In this document: piece by piece, positions 47,683-57,498 of the stretch
How positions within the stretch are numbered: the first letter of the stretch is position 1
Layout: each line of letters starts with the position of its first letter
Assembly: GCF_019679435.2 (NCBI RefSeq)
Contig: NZ_CP139781.1
Span: 5,824,001 to 5,888,000, forward strand
Direction: 5' to 3'
Source: Actomonas aquatica
Lineage (GTDB): Bacteria > Verrucomicrobiota > Verrucomicrobiia > Opitutales > Opitutaceae
DNA: 64,000 bases
The notes under the pieces: model-generated
Told to the model about the DNA's origin: nothing
Databases searched by the model: none
Seen by the model: the letters and a program-made list of their open reading frames with translations, nothing else
Made by a program: the position numbers and the translations under genes

Positions 47683-49815
47683 TTACTGCTCGTCGGGCAG
47701 GCGCACGAGCCAGGCGGCGGCGTGGCGGAGGATGGCGGGCGTGGGCAGGGCCAACGCGCCACCGGGGTGACGGACGGTATGTTCGTCGCTCACCCGGCCA
47801 GCCTCGGGGTCCCACCAGCTGATGCGCCAGTCGCCGGCGGGCAGGTCGTCCACATGAACGGTGGCGGCGGTGGGCTGAAGTTCGTCGTCGGCGGCCGGGG
47901 AGAGCAGGTTGTCGCGGTGGTGGACCCACACGACAGCTCGGGTGGGACTGCGACGAGCGACGGCGGTGAGCGCGGGGACCGGCAGACCCAAGTTAAGGTC
48001 GCCGAGGTCAATCCAGTCGGGTCCGGTGGGGTTCTCGATGACGATCTCATGCGCGCCGTAGCCGAGGCGGAAGGGAAAGGAGACGTCGGCAATGGCGGGA
48101 CGACCGGTGGCGGCAGCCGGGAAACGTTGGTCTACCACGGTCTCGTCATCGACGGTGATGCGCAGGGCGCCGCCGGGATTGCTGACGCGGGCCACGGTGA
48201 GGCTGGCGGTGGCGGCGGCGGGGGCGTCGTAGCGCAGCGTGACCTTGCTGGGGAAGGGATGCTCCTGCGCGGCATTGGTGAGGATGCGGCCGAAATCGAT
48301 CAGGCGGGGCGGCAGGGTGCCGTCGGCCGGGACGTCGATCGTGGGATTCGGACCGCGGTGCCAGTAGTGACCGGGCTCGAGGCGCATGTCGGTGGTGTCG
48401 CCGCCGGTGACGAGGGGTTGCTCGATGTGGGGCAGGGGATGGCGCAGGAGGCCGCTGGCGGTGACAAAGTTGCTGAGCGACGCGACTTCGTCCCAACGAT
48501 CATTGGCGCGCAGGGTTTCAATATACCACATCTGGGCGGGCGCGGTGGCGCGGCTGAAGAGGCCGGCCCACGCGAGGATGGGATGCACGAAGCCGGTGGC
48601 GCGTTGCTCGGAGGAGAGACCGGCCATGTTGTCGTCGCCCATCTCGCCGTAAAAGACGGGGCGGTCGATCTCGCGGTCGCTCAGCTCGAGCGCCTGCAGG
48701 CCGAGCACCATGTTGGAGGCGTAGAGGTGGGGCTGGTAATAATCCATCGCGCTCCACATGGCGTGGTGCAGGTCGTCGTCACTGGTGGTGATGAGGTGGC
48801 CGTGCACGTCGTAGCGGCGCAGGTGGCGGGCCATCTCGTCGTGCCAGGCGGCGACCGCGGCGTTGTCGGCGGCGTCACCGCGGCGGGCGTTGGTCCACAT
48901 GACTTCGTTGAAGAGCTCCCAGGCCATGATGGATGGCGAGTAACCCCAGCGGGCAGCGATGTAGCGGAACTTGTCGCGGGTGAGTTGGCGGGCGTGCGCG
49001 TCGGTGAAGAAGTCGGTGGGGTCGGTGAGGAAGCCGCCCTCGTTGGCCCCGTTCCACGGGTTCTCATCCCAGTCGGAGTTGTTGTAGGTGGTGTATTGGC
49101 CGTGGTGCTGCAGGACGAGTTGGAGGCGCAGTCCGGCAGACTCGGCGGCGTTGATCACCTGGTCGAGGCGCTGGGCGACTCCGAGATCGAGCGTGCCGAG
49201 CGCTGGCTGCTCGCCGTGCTCGGGCTCCACCCAATCGAGGTTGAGGCGGCCCCAGTGGCACATCCAGACGCGGGTCCAGTTGAAGCCAACCGTGCGAAAG
49301 TCGCTGAATGCCGCCGGGTAGTAGTCCTCCGGCTGCTGACCGCTGGCGGCCCAGGGGAGGTTGCCGCCCCACGGGGTGTAGAGTTGCCCGCGTCCATCGA
49401 CAAAACGGAGGCCGGAGCGCCGGTCGATGCCGATGTAGCCGCCCGACTCATCGGTATCGCGCACGCGCACGCGTCCGCGCCCCTCGGCTTCGATAGCGAG
49501 CGGGGTGGAGACGCCGTCGATAAATTCGCTGGCGGAGAGCAGCTCGTAGTTGCCGCGCTCGGCGGCGCGGGTGCGCACGGCCCAGCGGTTGCCGCCATCG
49601 TAGTAGGCCGGCAGGTCGAGCACGTGCTCTTCCGGCGTTTCAACCCGAGCCCAGATTTCGCGGGCGAAGGGGTTGCCGTCGGTGCTCGGGACGAAGAAGC
49701 CGAGTTCCACCGGCGCGGTGAATGCCAACGTCGGCAGGGTGGCGAGGAGGAGGGCACCGATCCACGCCCGCAGGGCGCGTGGACGCGGTCGGTTAAACGA
49801 GGTCGAGGCGGGCAT
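47683..49815 (-). CDS. Secreted GH5-like glycoside hydrolase with DUF5060 domain
   Basis: A 710-residue exported enzyme. After the signal (IGALLLATLPTLAFT) comes a DUF5060-like beta-sandwich (about 35-105: VELGFFVPSTDGNPF, PAYYDGGNRW), then a clan-A TIM barrel. The acid/base Glu is in AWELFNEVMW and the nucleophile Glu probably in VFYGEMGDDN. The C-terminal about 200 residues are beta-rich. Relatives act on beta-mannans or other beta-linked glycans. It is divergent from the GH2 beta-mannosidase, which supports a mannan role by inference. Confidence 0.78.
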   Translation of the reverse strand: MPASTSFNRPRPRALRAWIGALLLATLPTLAFTAPVELGFFVPSTDGNPFAREIWARVETPEEHVLDLPAYYDGGNRWAVRTRAAERGNYELLSASEFIDGVSTPLAIEAEGRGRVRVRDTDESGGYIGIDRRSGLRFVDGRGQLYTPWGGNLPWAASGQQPEDYYPAAFSDFRTVGFNWTRVWMCHWGRLNLDWVEPEHGEQPALGTLDLGVAQRLDQVINAAESAGLRLQLVLQHHGQYTTYNNSDWDENPWNGANEGGFLTDPTDFFTDAHARQLTRDKFRYIAARWGYSPSIMAWELFNEVMWTNARRGDAADNAAVAAWHDEMARHLRRYDVHGHLITTSDDDLHHAMWSAMDYYQPHLYASNMVLGLQALELSDREIDRPVFYGEMGDDNMAGLSSEQRATGFVHPILAWAGLFSRATAPAQMWYIETLRANDRWDEVASLSNFVTASGLLRHPLPHIEQPLVTGGDTTDMRLEPGHYWHRGPNPTIDVPADGTLPPRLIDFGRILTNAAQEHPFPSKVTLRYDAPAAATASLTVARVSNPGGALRITVDDETVVDQRFPAAATGRPAIADVSFPFRLGYGAHEIVIENPTGPDWIDLGDLNLGLPVPALTAVARRSPTRAVVWVHHRDNLLSPAADDELQPTAATVHVDDLPAGDWRISWWDPEAGRVSDEHTVRHPGGALALPTPAILRHAAAWLVRLPDEQ

Positions 49816-50047
49816 GGCGGTCGAGGCAAACAGGGGCGGGCGCAGGGCACCCGAAACACGGTCTCAATCGGGTCGCGGGTCCGGACAATCGTCAACCCCG
49901 CAAGGAGAATGGCGCCGGGCGATTGGGATTCGCGTTTGACCCGCAAATCTCCAATGCCCGACAAGTAATCTCATTACCCAGCGGCCCGCCTTGCCCTAGT
50001 TTCTGCGCCTCCGACCGCGCCCAACCCTTTTGCGACTCCTCTTTCCT

Positions 50048-52531
50048 ATGCGTCATCAACTCCTCTCTCGCGCCACCTGGACCTTCCGCGATGCCTCCAC
50101 CAAGAAGTGGCTGCCCGCCACCGTGCCGGGTTGTGTGCATCTCGATCTGCGCCAGGCCGGGCTCATCCCCGACCCGTTTTTCGGCACCAACGAACTGGAG
50201 CTGCAGTGGATCGAAGAACGCGACTGGGAATACCGCGCCCGCTTTAAGGTTGATGCCCAGCTCCTCGGCGAGGAGATCGTCGAACTCGTCGCCGAGGGCC
50301 TCGACACCGTCGCCACCGTGACGCTCAACGGCAAGGTCGTCGCCCGCACCGCCAACATGTTCACGCCCTTCCGTTGGGACGTGAAGAAGCTGCTCAAACC
50401 CGGCGCGCAAAACGAGCTGCTCATCCGCTTCGACAGCGCGATGGCTTACCTGCGGGAGAATCACAACGCCCACACGTATCGGGAATTCAACGACCCGGTG
50501 GGCAACTCCAACCGCATCCGCAAACAGCAATGCCAGTTCGGCTGGGACTGGGGACCGCGTCTCGTCACCGCCGGCGTCTGGCGCTCCATCCAGCTCGAGG
50601 CCTGGTCGACCAACCGCCTCGACAACCTCGTCGTCAAACAGGTCCACGATGCCAAGGGCGGTGTGCAACTCGACCTCACGCCGGAACTCGCGCGTCCGGA
50701 CGCCGATGCTGCCTGCCGCTGGAAACTCCAGCTCGACGGCGAGACCGTCGCCACGGGTGAGGGCGCTTCGATCGTCGTGCCGGATCCTCAGCTGTGGTGG
50801 CCGGCCGGGCAGGGCGCCCAACCGCTTTACACGCTCACCGTCGATGTGGTGGACGCCACCGGCACCAAGATCGGTCGCTGGAGCCAACGCATCGGTTTGC
50901 GCACCATCACGCTCGACCAGAGCAAGGACGAGTGGGGCGAGGCCTTCCGCTTCCTCGTCAATGGCCGTCCGATCTTTGCCAAGGGCGCCAACTGGATTCC
51001 GGCGCACAGTTTTGTCGTCGGTCTCTCCCGCGCCGACACCGAGCGCGACCTGCGCTCGGCCGTCGAAGCCAACATGAACATGATCCGCGTCTGGGGCGGC
51101 GGCATCTACGAGAGCGAGGATTTTTACGATGTGTGCGACGAGCTCGGCCTGATGGTCTGGCAGGACTTCGCCTTCGCCTGCACGCTGTATCCAGTCAATG
51201 AGGACTTCCGCGAACTCGTGCGCCCCGAGGCCACCGCGCAGATCCGCCGCCTGCGGCACCGCGCCAGCCTCGCGCTATGGTGCGGCAACAACGAGGTTTG
51301 GATGCTCAACCGCGAGACGGTGACCGACGAGACCAAGGTCGAGATTCGCAGCGCCTACGAAAAACTCTTCCACGAGCTGCTGCCCGAGGTGGTGGCCGAA
51401 AACGACCCGGCCACGTCCTACTGGCCGTCCTCGCCCTGGCGGCGCGACGGCGTGCACGGTCACGAGGCAGGCGAGACCTCCGGCGACTCGCACTACTGGG
51501 ACGTCTGGCATTCGCGCAAACCGATCAAGTCCTACGAGCTGTGGAAGTTCCGCTTTGTATCCGAATTTGGGATGCAGAGCTACAGCTCGCCTGCGACCAA
51601 CGCGACCTTCTGTCCGGCCGACGATACCAACGTCTTCGGTCCCACGATGGAGAACCACCAGAAGAACGCCGCCGGCAACCAGATCATCCTCGACTACGTG
51701 TCGCGCCAATACCGCTTCCCGCAGACGCAGGACGACCTGATTTACCTTTCCCAGCTCAACCAGGCGCGCTGCATGCAGATGGGCGTCGAGCATTACCGCC
51801 GCCTCATGCCGCGGTGCATGGGCGCGCTGTATTGGCAGCTCAACGACTGCTGGCCGGTCGCCTCCTGGAGCTCGATCGAATTCACTGGCCGTTGGAAAGC
51901 GCTGCACTACGCCGCCCGTCGCTTCTATGCGCCGGCGCTGGTATCGGCCCACGTGCCCGGCGACGAGCAGGTCACGATCGGCAACTACCGCAAGTCGACC
52001 ATGGACGTCGCCCACCTTTACACGGTTTACGATGCGCCGGAGCCGACGCGCGGCGTGATGAGCTGGGACCTCATGCACATCGACGGCACCCGGCTCGGCG
52101 GCGGCACCAAGAAGGTCGTGCTGCGGCCGGGCGAGGCGGTGAAGCAGAAGACGCTCGATCTGCACAAGCTCTTCAAGAAGACCAGCCACGACGACGTGTA
52201 TGTGCGCATCGCGCTCGAGATCGACGGCCAGCGGGTGAGCGAAGAAACCGTGTTGTTGGCCTCGCCGCGTTTCATGCACCTGCCACGTGGCAAGGTGCGC
52301 TGCAAGGTGAAGGCGCTCGATGCGCATCGCTTCCAGCTCACCTTCACCTCGCCGGTGCTGCAGCACCGTTTCGCCTTCGATCTGGGCAAGCTCGACTACC
52401 GCGCGAGCGACAACTTTTTCGAGTTGTATCCCAACGAATCGAAGTCGGTCGTGGTCACCCTCAAGCGCAAGCTCACCGCCGCCAAACTCCGCGAGCAACT
52501 GACCTGGCGCTCCCTGGTGGACACCTACTGA
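50048..52531 (+). CDS. GH2 beta-mannosidase
   Basis: An 827-residue enzyme without a signal peptide, so probably cytoplasmic. It follows the beta-mannosidase layout: jelly-roll N-terminal domain (RATWTFRD; VPGCVHLDLRQAGLIPDPFF), the substrate contact CQFGWDWGPRLVTAGVWR, and a TIM barrel with the acid/base Glu in LWCGNNEVW and the nucleophile Glu in VSEFGMQSY. It removes terminal mannose from manno-oligosaccharides produced outside. The ATG at 50048 starts the jelly-roll; a REPIN-like repeat follows the stop. Confidence 0.92.
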   Translation: MRHQLLSRATWTFRDASTKKWLPATVPGCVHLDLRQAGLIPDPFFGTNELELQWIEERDWEYRARFKVDAQLLGEEIVELVAEGLDTVATVTLNGKVVARTANMFTPFRWDVKKLLKPGAQNELLIRFDSAMAYLRENHNAHTYREFNDPVGNSNRIRKQQCQFGWDWGPRLVTAGVWRSIQLEAWSTNRLDNLVVKQVHDAKGGVQLDLTPELARPDADAACRWKLQLDGETVATGEGASIVVPDPQLWWPAGQGAQPLYTLTVDVVDATGTKIGRWSQRIGLRTITLDQSKDEWGEAFRFLVNGRPIFAKGANWIPAHSFVVGLSRADTERDLRSAVEANMNMIRVWGGGIYESEDFYDVCDELGLMVWQDFAFACTLYPVNEDFRELVRPEATAQIRRLRHRASLALWCGNNEVWMLNRETVTDETKVEIRSAYEKLFHELLPEVVAENDPATSYWPSSPWRRDGVHGHEAGETSGDSHYWDVWHSRKPIKSYELWKFRFVSEFGMQSYSSPATNATFCPADDTNVFGPTMENHQKNAAGNQIILDYVSRQYRFPQTQDDLIYLSQLNQARCMQMGVEHYRRLMPRCMGALYWQLNDCWPVASWSSIEFTGRWKALHYAARRFYAPALVSAHVPGDEQVTIGNYRKSTMDVAHLYTVYDAPEPTRGVMSWDLMHIDGTRLGGGTKKVVLRPGEAVKQKTLDLHKLFKKTSHDDVYVRIALEIDGQRVSEETVLLASPRFMHLPRGKVRCKVKALDAHRFQLTFTSPVLQHRFAFDLGKLDYRASDNFFELYPNESKSVVVTLKRKLTAAKLREQLTWRSLVDTY

Positions 52532-52547
52532 AGGCAGTTATTCTGAG

Positions 52548-52628
52548 GTGGACCGCGACCTCCGGGCGCGGTCGAGTTCGTTGGATGGCTCGTCCTGACG
52601 AAGACGCGGCCCGGAGGTCCGCGTCCAC
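52548..52628. repeat. REPIN-like inverted pair with GTGG heads
   Basis: GTGG followed by a palindrome based on CGCGACCTCCGGGCGCGG starts at 52548; the reverse complement of a near copy ends with CCAC at 52628. The palindrome differs from that at 25235, so this is a second sequence class with the same head. It lies between the GH2 gene and queA. Confidence 0.78.
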
Positions 52629-52646
52629 CTTCCTAGCTGACCGACT

Positions 52647-53741
52647 TCACACGATCAGCATGGCGTCGCCGTAGCTGAAAAATCGATACTCGTGGGCGAT
52701 GGCTTCGGCGTAGATCTCGCGGATCCAGGCGATGCCGTCGGTGCTGCCCGGTGTCAGAAAAGCGGATACGAGACAGAGCAGGGTGGAGCGCGGTTGGTGG
52801 AAGTTGGTGATGAGCGCGTCGACGCTGCGGAAGGTGCGCGGCGGGTAGATGAAGATGTCCGCTTCCTCGACGCAGGGATGGCCGAGCGGCGCGGTGTGTT
52901 TGCGGCAAAAATCCTCAATCGCGCGCACCGAGGTCGTGCCGACCGCCACCCGGCGGCGGCCGCCGGGATCCAGCACCGTGGCCTGCGTGGTCGGGGGCAG
53001 TTCGTAGAGTTCGCGGTGGATGTCGTGGTCGGTGATGTTGTCGACCATCACCGGGCGGAAGGTGCCGAGACCGACGTGCAGGGTGACCTCGGCCGTGGTG
53101 ATGCCGCGCTGCTCCACGGCGTCGAGGATCTGCGGCGTGAAGTGCAGTCCGGCGGTGGGCGCGGCGACGGCGACCTGACGGGAACGGTCGGCGTAAACGG
53201 TTTGGTAACGCTCGAGGTCGGCGGTGCGGCGGGTGTCGTCGGCCGGACGTTGGATGTAGGGTGGCAGCGGCATCTCGCCGAGCCGGTTGGCGACGTCCTT
53301 CAGCGTCGTGCCGGCCTGTTCGAGGCGGAAGGCCACGAGCGCGACGCCATCGGCGTGTTTTTCGCGCACCTCGGCGCTGAAGGCGCCAGCGTGGGCGAAG
53401 GTGGCGCCGACCGGGAGGCGTTTGCCGGGGCGCAGCAGGCACCACCAGAGCTCGGTCCCGGCATCGTCGGTCGACTCGGCGCGGAGCAGGAAACACTCGA
53501 CCGCGCCGCCGGTGGGTCGCACCGCGCGCAGACGGGCGGGCAGGACGGCGGCATTGTTGCGGATGAGCACGTCGTTGGCGTCGAGCAGGCCGGGCAGATC
53601 GGTGAAGGCGTGGTGCGCGATCGAACGCTCGGCGCGGTTGACCACCAGCAGGCGCGACGCGTCGCGGCGGGCGGCCGGCGACTGCGCGATGAGGTGATCC
53701 GGCAGATCGTAGTCGAAGAGATCGGTGGAAAGGGAAGACAC
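52647..53741 (-). CDS. queA: tRNA preQ1(34) S-adenosylmethionine ribosyltransferase-isomerase
   Basis: Catalyses the penultimate step of queuosine synthesis on tRNA, transferring ribose from SAM to preQ1. LFDYDLPDHLIAQSPAARRD, VLIRNNAAVLPARL, PTAGLHFTPQIL, VTLHVGLGTFRPV and NFHQPRSTLLCLVSAF are all conserved in QueA. The GTG at 53741 gives MSSLSTDLFDYDLP; the upstream open frame to 53828 looks spurious. No other que genes are nearby. Confidence 0.94.
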   Translation of the reverse strand: MSSLSTDLFDYDLPDHLIAQSPAARRDASRLLVVNRAERSIAHHAFTDLPGLLDANDVLIRNNAAVLPARLRAVRPTGGAVECFLLRAESTDDAGTELWWCLLRPGKRLPVGATFAHAGAFSAEVREKHADGVALVAFRLEQAGTTLKDVANRLGEMPLPPYIQRPADDTRRTADLERYQTVYADRSRQVAVAAPTAGLHFTPQILDAVEQRGITTAEVTLHVGLGTFRPVMVDNITDHDIHRELYELPPTTQATVLDPGGRRRVAVGTTSVRAIEDFCRKHTAPLGHPCVEEADIFIYPPRTFRSVDALITNFHQPRSTLLCLVSAFLTPGSTDGIAWIREIYAEAIAHEYRFFSYGDAMLIV

Positions 53742-53893
53742 GGAGGCGTGATTGATCGAGGCGACAGCCAATCCGGTCAACTCCGACTGCGCGGGGCCGG
53801 TCGTGTGGGCTGGCCACGCCGTTGGCACTGGGTTTGCTCGGGTGGGCGCCCAGTGCGGGCCCTTGATGCGAACCTTAACCCCAGGAACTTGTT

Positions 53894-54199
53894 GTGCGTG
53901 AAGACCAAGAAGAGCGTCGGTTGATCGACCGTATTGCCGAATACAAACAGAATTGGGATCAGGCTTTGAATGCGTGGTTCAAAGCGTTGGGCATCGGCGC
54001 GGGGGTAAGCCTCCTGCTTATCGTGATCGCGGCGATTTCCGGGAGTGGCTTCATGTGGATACTGTCGTTCGCCGCCATCGGTGGCACGTTCTGGGTCTTG
54101 AACGGGATGAACAACACGGTGCAGCGCTCGAAGCTCGACTACGAAGACCGGGTGGAGGAGCTGAACCAGTATCAACGCCGGCGCCGCGGTGACGCCTAG
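53894..54199 (+). CDS. Small two-helix membrane protein, unknown
   Basis: A 101-residue protein starting at GTG 53894. Charged N-terminus (REDQEERRLIDRIAEYKQN), two membrane segments (about residues 32-50 and 53-70), then a basic/acidic tail ending QYQRRRRGDA. No family recognised. Divergent from queA. Confidence 0.6.
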   Translation: MREDQEERRLIDRIAEYKQNWDQALNAWFKALGIGAGVSLLLIVIAAISGSGFMWILSFAAIGGTFWVLNGMNNTVQRSKLDYEDRVEELNQYQRRRRGDA

Positions 54200-54229
54200 T
54201 CGGTCAGCGACCCTCCGCGTCGATTCGTT

Positions 54230-54880
54230 TCAGAGTTCGGTGACGACTCCCGCCAAGTCGTGGCGTTCTTGCTCCGCCCAGAGCACATTGTGCGGTTCGC
54301 AGAGATTGGCCGCTTCGTCGTAGCTCAGGCCAAGTCGCATGAGGGTGCGCACGCCGTCGGGGTCGAAGTCTTCGTCTGTTAGCAAACGGACACCGCCGTA
54401 GGTCTCGAAACCCTCGGATCCGATCATCTTGCCGTCGCGGTAGTAGCCCACGCGCAGAGCGTTTTGGGTGGTGCTGGAAAACAGCTCGTCGTTGGCACGG
54501 AGGTATTTCAGGAAGCCGTCCAAACCTGCAACCTGTGCGTCGGTCAGCAGGCCCACCATGACTTGTTTACCGGGTGTCCTATCCGGAGCGTCGCGATCCA
54601 TCTCCGTGACCCGCACCCCTTTCATGCGGCCACCGGAGATCTCAAATTCATGGAGGCTGAAGTTAAAACAACCCGTCGACTCGATCGCAAAGACGACCTT
54701 TTCATTTGGTGCCAATCGAGCGATGGAGAGCGTCGCGCCTTCGTCGCGCAGGTTTTGGGCGGACTGCCGGCGCACGACGGCGGCGGTGTTGGCGAGCATC
54801 CACACCAAGGCCAACAAGACGGCGGCGAAGCAGGCGGTGGTGACGTTGCGTTTGAGGGAGCTTTGCGGGGTGTAACTCAC
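54230..54880 (-). CDS. Membrane-anchored protein of unknown function
   Basis: A 216-residue protein with one N-terminal membrane segment (TTACFAAVLLALVWMLANTA) and a mixed soluble domain. FAIESTGCFNFSLHEFEI contains a single Cys, and a central stretch resembles a lineage-specific domain (DGFLKYLRANDELFSS). I do not recognise a family. It lies 9 bases after the GlcD-GlcE gene on the same strand, so co-transcription is likely. Confidence 0.6.
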   Translation of the reverse strand: MSYTPQSSLKRNVTTACFAAVLLALVWMLANTAAVVRRQSAQNLRDEGATLSIARLAPNEKVVFAIESTGCFNFSLHEFEISGGRMKGVRVTEMDRDAPDRTPGKQVMVGLLTDAQVAGLDGFLKYLRANDELFSSTTQNALRVGYYRDGKMIGSEGFETYGGVRLLTDEDFDPDGVRTLMRLGLSYDEAANLCEPHNVLWAEQERHDLAGVVTEL

Positions 54881-54889
54881 GGGGAGGGG

Positions 54890-57373
54890 TTAGTCGAAGC
54901 GGCCGACCGGATCAAAAACCTGAGTGACGGCAGCGGCGATTTGCGTAGCAGGGGCGGCGTTGGTCCGGAGGATTGAGGTTGCAGCTTGGAGCCATTGCGG
55001 CTCGAGGCCGAGCTTTAAGCAGGCTTCGTGCAGCGGGGCTGGATCGTCATCGGTGCTGAGCCAAGCAAAGGCACCTGCGGAGGACAGGCGGCCGTGGCGC
55101 GCGAAGGTCTCGTCGGCCAGAGCAGCCGTCAGGCTGGCGGTGGGGATGACCACGCGGCCGAGGTGGGACGCCCGGGGCAGCGCCCAGCAAGTGGCGGCGT
55201 CGCTTTCCGGCAGGGCGCGGAGCTCACCGATGGCATGGCGCAGCGGGGCGACCAACTCATCCAAGGCGGCGCGGGGACCGCTGTGACGCACCAGGACTTC
55301 GCGAGCGGCGAGGTCGACGTCGATGGCCTCGGGCAGGGTGGGGCTGTTGGCGAGGCGCGGGAGCAGAGCCTGCAGCTCGGCCGCGTCGGCGAAGGGCACG
55401 ACGTGGGTGATGCTCGCTTCGGGCAACGGCACGACTTTGAGCGTGATTTCGGCGAGCACGCCGTAGCGGCCGTTGCTGCCGACGAGGAATTTCGGCACAT
55501 CAAAACCCGCGACGTTTTTCACCACGCGGCTGCCGACGGTGAGGATTTGGCCGGTGCCATCGACGAAGGTTACCCCGAGCACGGCGTCGCGCACCCGGCC
55601 GCGACCAAAACTGCCGGGGCCGTTGAGGTTGGCCGCGACGGTGCCGCCAAGCGTGGCGCCGAGTTCGGCAAAGGGCGGATCAAAGGCGAGGCATTGGCCG
55701 GCGGCGGCGAGCGTCGCCTGGATTTCCGCGAGCGGCGTGCCGGCCAGGGCAGTGAGCACAAACTCGGCGGGCTCGTAGGCGGTGATGCCGCTCAGGCCGC
55801 TCAAGGAGACGCGTTCGCCATCGTAGTCGGCGTTGAGGGCGGGTTTGGTGCCGGCGCCGACGGGGCGCAGGCGGGGCGTGGTGCGGACGATCGCGGCGAG
55901 TTCGGCGAGGGATGTCGGGCGAAAAGCCCAACCCACAGTTTCGAGATCAGTAGTCTTTTGTGGGTCGGGTCGACGCTCTGCGGGACCCGACTCCCCTCGG
56001 TCTGGCAGGAGCTTGCCGGGGTTGGCGATGCCCGACGGGTCGTAGGCGTGGCGCAGACGATGGAAAAAATCGATCTCGGCCGGGCCATACATGCGGGCGA
56101 GGTAGGGGCGTTTTTCGAGACCCACGCCGTGTTCGCCGGTGATGGAGCCGCCGAGCTCCAAGCACATGGTCAGGATTTCGCCAGCGAGGTGTTCCACGCG
56201 TTCATGGATGCCCGGTTCGGTGGCGTCGTGCAGGAGGTTGGGGTGAATGTTGCCGTCGCCGGCGTGACAGATGTTGGCCACGGGGATTTGGGCGGCGGCC
56301 GAGAGTTCGCCGATGCGGCGCAGCGCGGTGCCGAGGTGACGGCGCGGCACCACGCAGTCCTGCACCATGTTGCTGGGAGCGAGGCGGCCGTAGGCGCTGT
56401 AGGAGCTCTTGCGGACCTTCCAAATGGCGGCGCGTTCGGCGGCGTTGCGAGCGATGACAAGCCCGGTGGTTTGGGTGCTGCGCAACACGGCCTCGAGGCG
56501 CGGGCGCTCGGCCGCGACGATGGCGCCGGGTCCTTCCAATTCGATCACCAGCAGGGCATCACAATCCGGCGGATAATCGAGGGGGGCGACGGGCCGCACG
56601 GCCTGGATGGTGAGGGCGTCGAGCAGCTCGATGGCGACGGGAATGATGCCGGCGGCGATGATGGCGGAAACGGCGTCGCCGGCGGCCTCGGCGGAGGGAA
56701 ATCCGGCCAGCACGGTAAACACGCCGTCGGTGACGGGTTGGAGGTTGAGGGTGATTTCGAGGGCGACGCCGAAGAGGCCCTCGTTGCCGACGAAGAGTCC
56801 GGTCCAGTCCGGGCCGAAGGTGCCGCCGCGGTCGCCGCCCCAGGTCACGACCTCGCCGGTGGCGAGCACGGCTTTGAGGCCGAGCACGTGGTTGGAGGTC
56901 ATGCCGTGTTTGAGGCAGTGAGCGCCGCCGGCGTTGAAGCCCACGTTGCCGCCGAGGGTGCAGACCGGCTGGCTGGAGGGATCGGGGGCGTAAAAGAGGC
57001 CGTGCGGCGCGGCGGCGGCGGTGAGATTGAGGTTCACCACGCCGGGCTCGACGACGGCGATGCGCTGGACGGGATCGAGGCGCAGGATGCGGTTGAGGCG
57101 GGTGGTGACGATGGCGATGCCGCCTTCCACCGGGGTGGCGCCGGCGGAAAGACCGGTGCCGCTACCGCGCACGGTGAAGGGCACGCCCTCGGCATGGCAC
57201 CAGCGCACGGTGCGAATGAGTTCGTCGGTGGTGTGTGGCGTGACGACGGCAATGGCCCGCTGGCGGTAGGCCGTCTGGGCATCGGCGTCGTAGGCGGCCC
57301 GGGTGGCGGCGTCGACGGCGACACGATCGGCGGGGAGTTGGCTTTGCAGAGTTTGAAGGGCAGGGGAGGGCAC
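54890..57373 (-). CDS. Fused glycolate oxidase subunits GlcD-GlcE (FAD-linked)
   Basis: An 827-residue flavoprotein. Residues 1-460 match GlcD: VRGSGTGLSAGATPVEGGIA (FAD-binding PCMH motif), NVGFNAGGAHCLKHGMT, NICHAGDGNIHPNLLHD and TGEHGVGLEKRPYL. Residues about 488-827 match GlcE, a second PCMH half (LGATLGGTVAANLNGPGSFG, VKNVAGFDVPKFLVGSNGRYG). In well-studied bacteria these are separate proteins of glycolate dehydrogenase, with GlcF. The joining linker (about 462-487) is encoded by a repeat. No glcF is adjacent. The exact substrate (glycolate or D-lactate) is not fixed. Confidence 0.87.
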   Translation of the reverse strand: MPSPALQTLQSQLPADRVAVDAATRAAYDADAQTAYRQRAIAVVTPHTTDELIRTVRWCHAEGVPFTVRGSGTGLSAGATPVEGGIAIVTTRLNRILRLDPVQRIAVVEPGVVNLNLTAAAAPHGLFYAPDPSSQPVCTLGGNVGFNAGGAHCLKHGMTSNHVLGLKAVLATGEVVTWGGDRGGTFGPDWTGLFVGNEGLFGVALEITLNLQPVTDGVFTVLAGFPSAEAAGDAVSAIIAAGIIPVAIELLDALTIQAVRPVAPLDYPPDCDALLVIELEGPGAIVAAERPRLEAVLRSTQTTGLVIARNAAERAAIWKVRKSSYSAYGRLAPSNMVQDCVVPRRHLGTALRRIGELSAAAQIPVANICHAGDGNIHPNLLHDATEPGIHERVEHLAGEILTMCLELGGSITGEHGVGLEKRPYLARMYGPAEIDFFHRLRHAYDPSGIANPGKLLPDRGESGPAERRPDPQKTTDLETVGWAFRPTSLAELAAIVRTTPRLRPVGAGTKPALNADYDGERVSLSGLSGITAYEPAEFVLTALAGTPLAEIQATLAAAGQCLAFDPPFAELGATLGGTVAANLNGPGSFGRGRVRDAVLGVTFVDGTGQILTVGSRVVKNVAGFDVPKFLVGSNGRYGVLAEITLKVVPLPEASITHVVPFADAAELQALLPRLANSPTLPEAIDVDLAAREVLVRHSGPRAALDELVAPLRHAIGELRALPESDAATCWALPRASHLGRVVIPTASLTAALADETFARHGRLSSAGAFAWLSTDDDPAPLHEACLKLGLEPQWLQAATSILRTNAAPATQIAAAVTQVFDPVGRFD
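55914..55991. repeat. Degenerate REPIN-like repeat inside the GlcD-GlcE gene
   Basis: Sequence like the 25235 element: the left arm matches it with two mismatches and reads GTCGGGCG-AAAAGCCC-AACCCAC; the right arm starts GTGGGTCGGG and ends GACCCGAC. On the coding strand it gives the linker residues VGWAFRPTS and nearby. Confidence 0.75.
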
Positions 57374-57498
57374 GGTGGAAAAGCTGAAACGCTGAGAAGC
57401 TGAAATACGGAAACGGCCCCTAAGGCGATGCGGGAGTGCGGGAGCGATGGTGGTGGGGGGGATTGACCCGCGGGCTACGGGAGGATTGGAGTGGGCGC

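Noticed and set aside
47557..49968. 803-codon open frame opposite the GH5-like gene
   Set aside because: Gly/Val/Ala-rich mirror frame without domain motifs; the minus strand has signal peptide and catalytic motifs.
55028..57403. 791-codon open frame opposite the GlcD-GlcE gene
   Set aside because: Mirror frame with no recognisable motif; the fusion's FAD motifs are clear.
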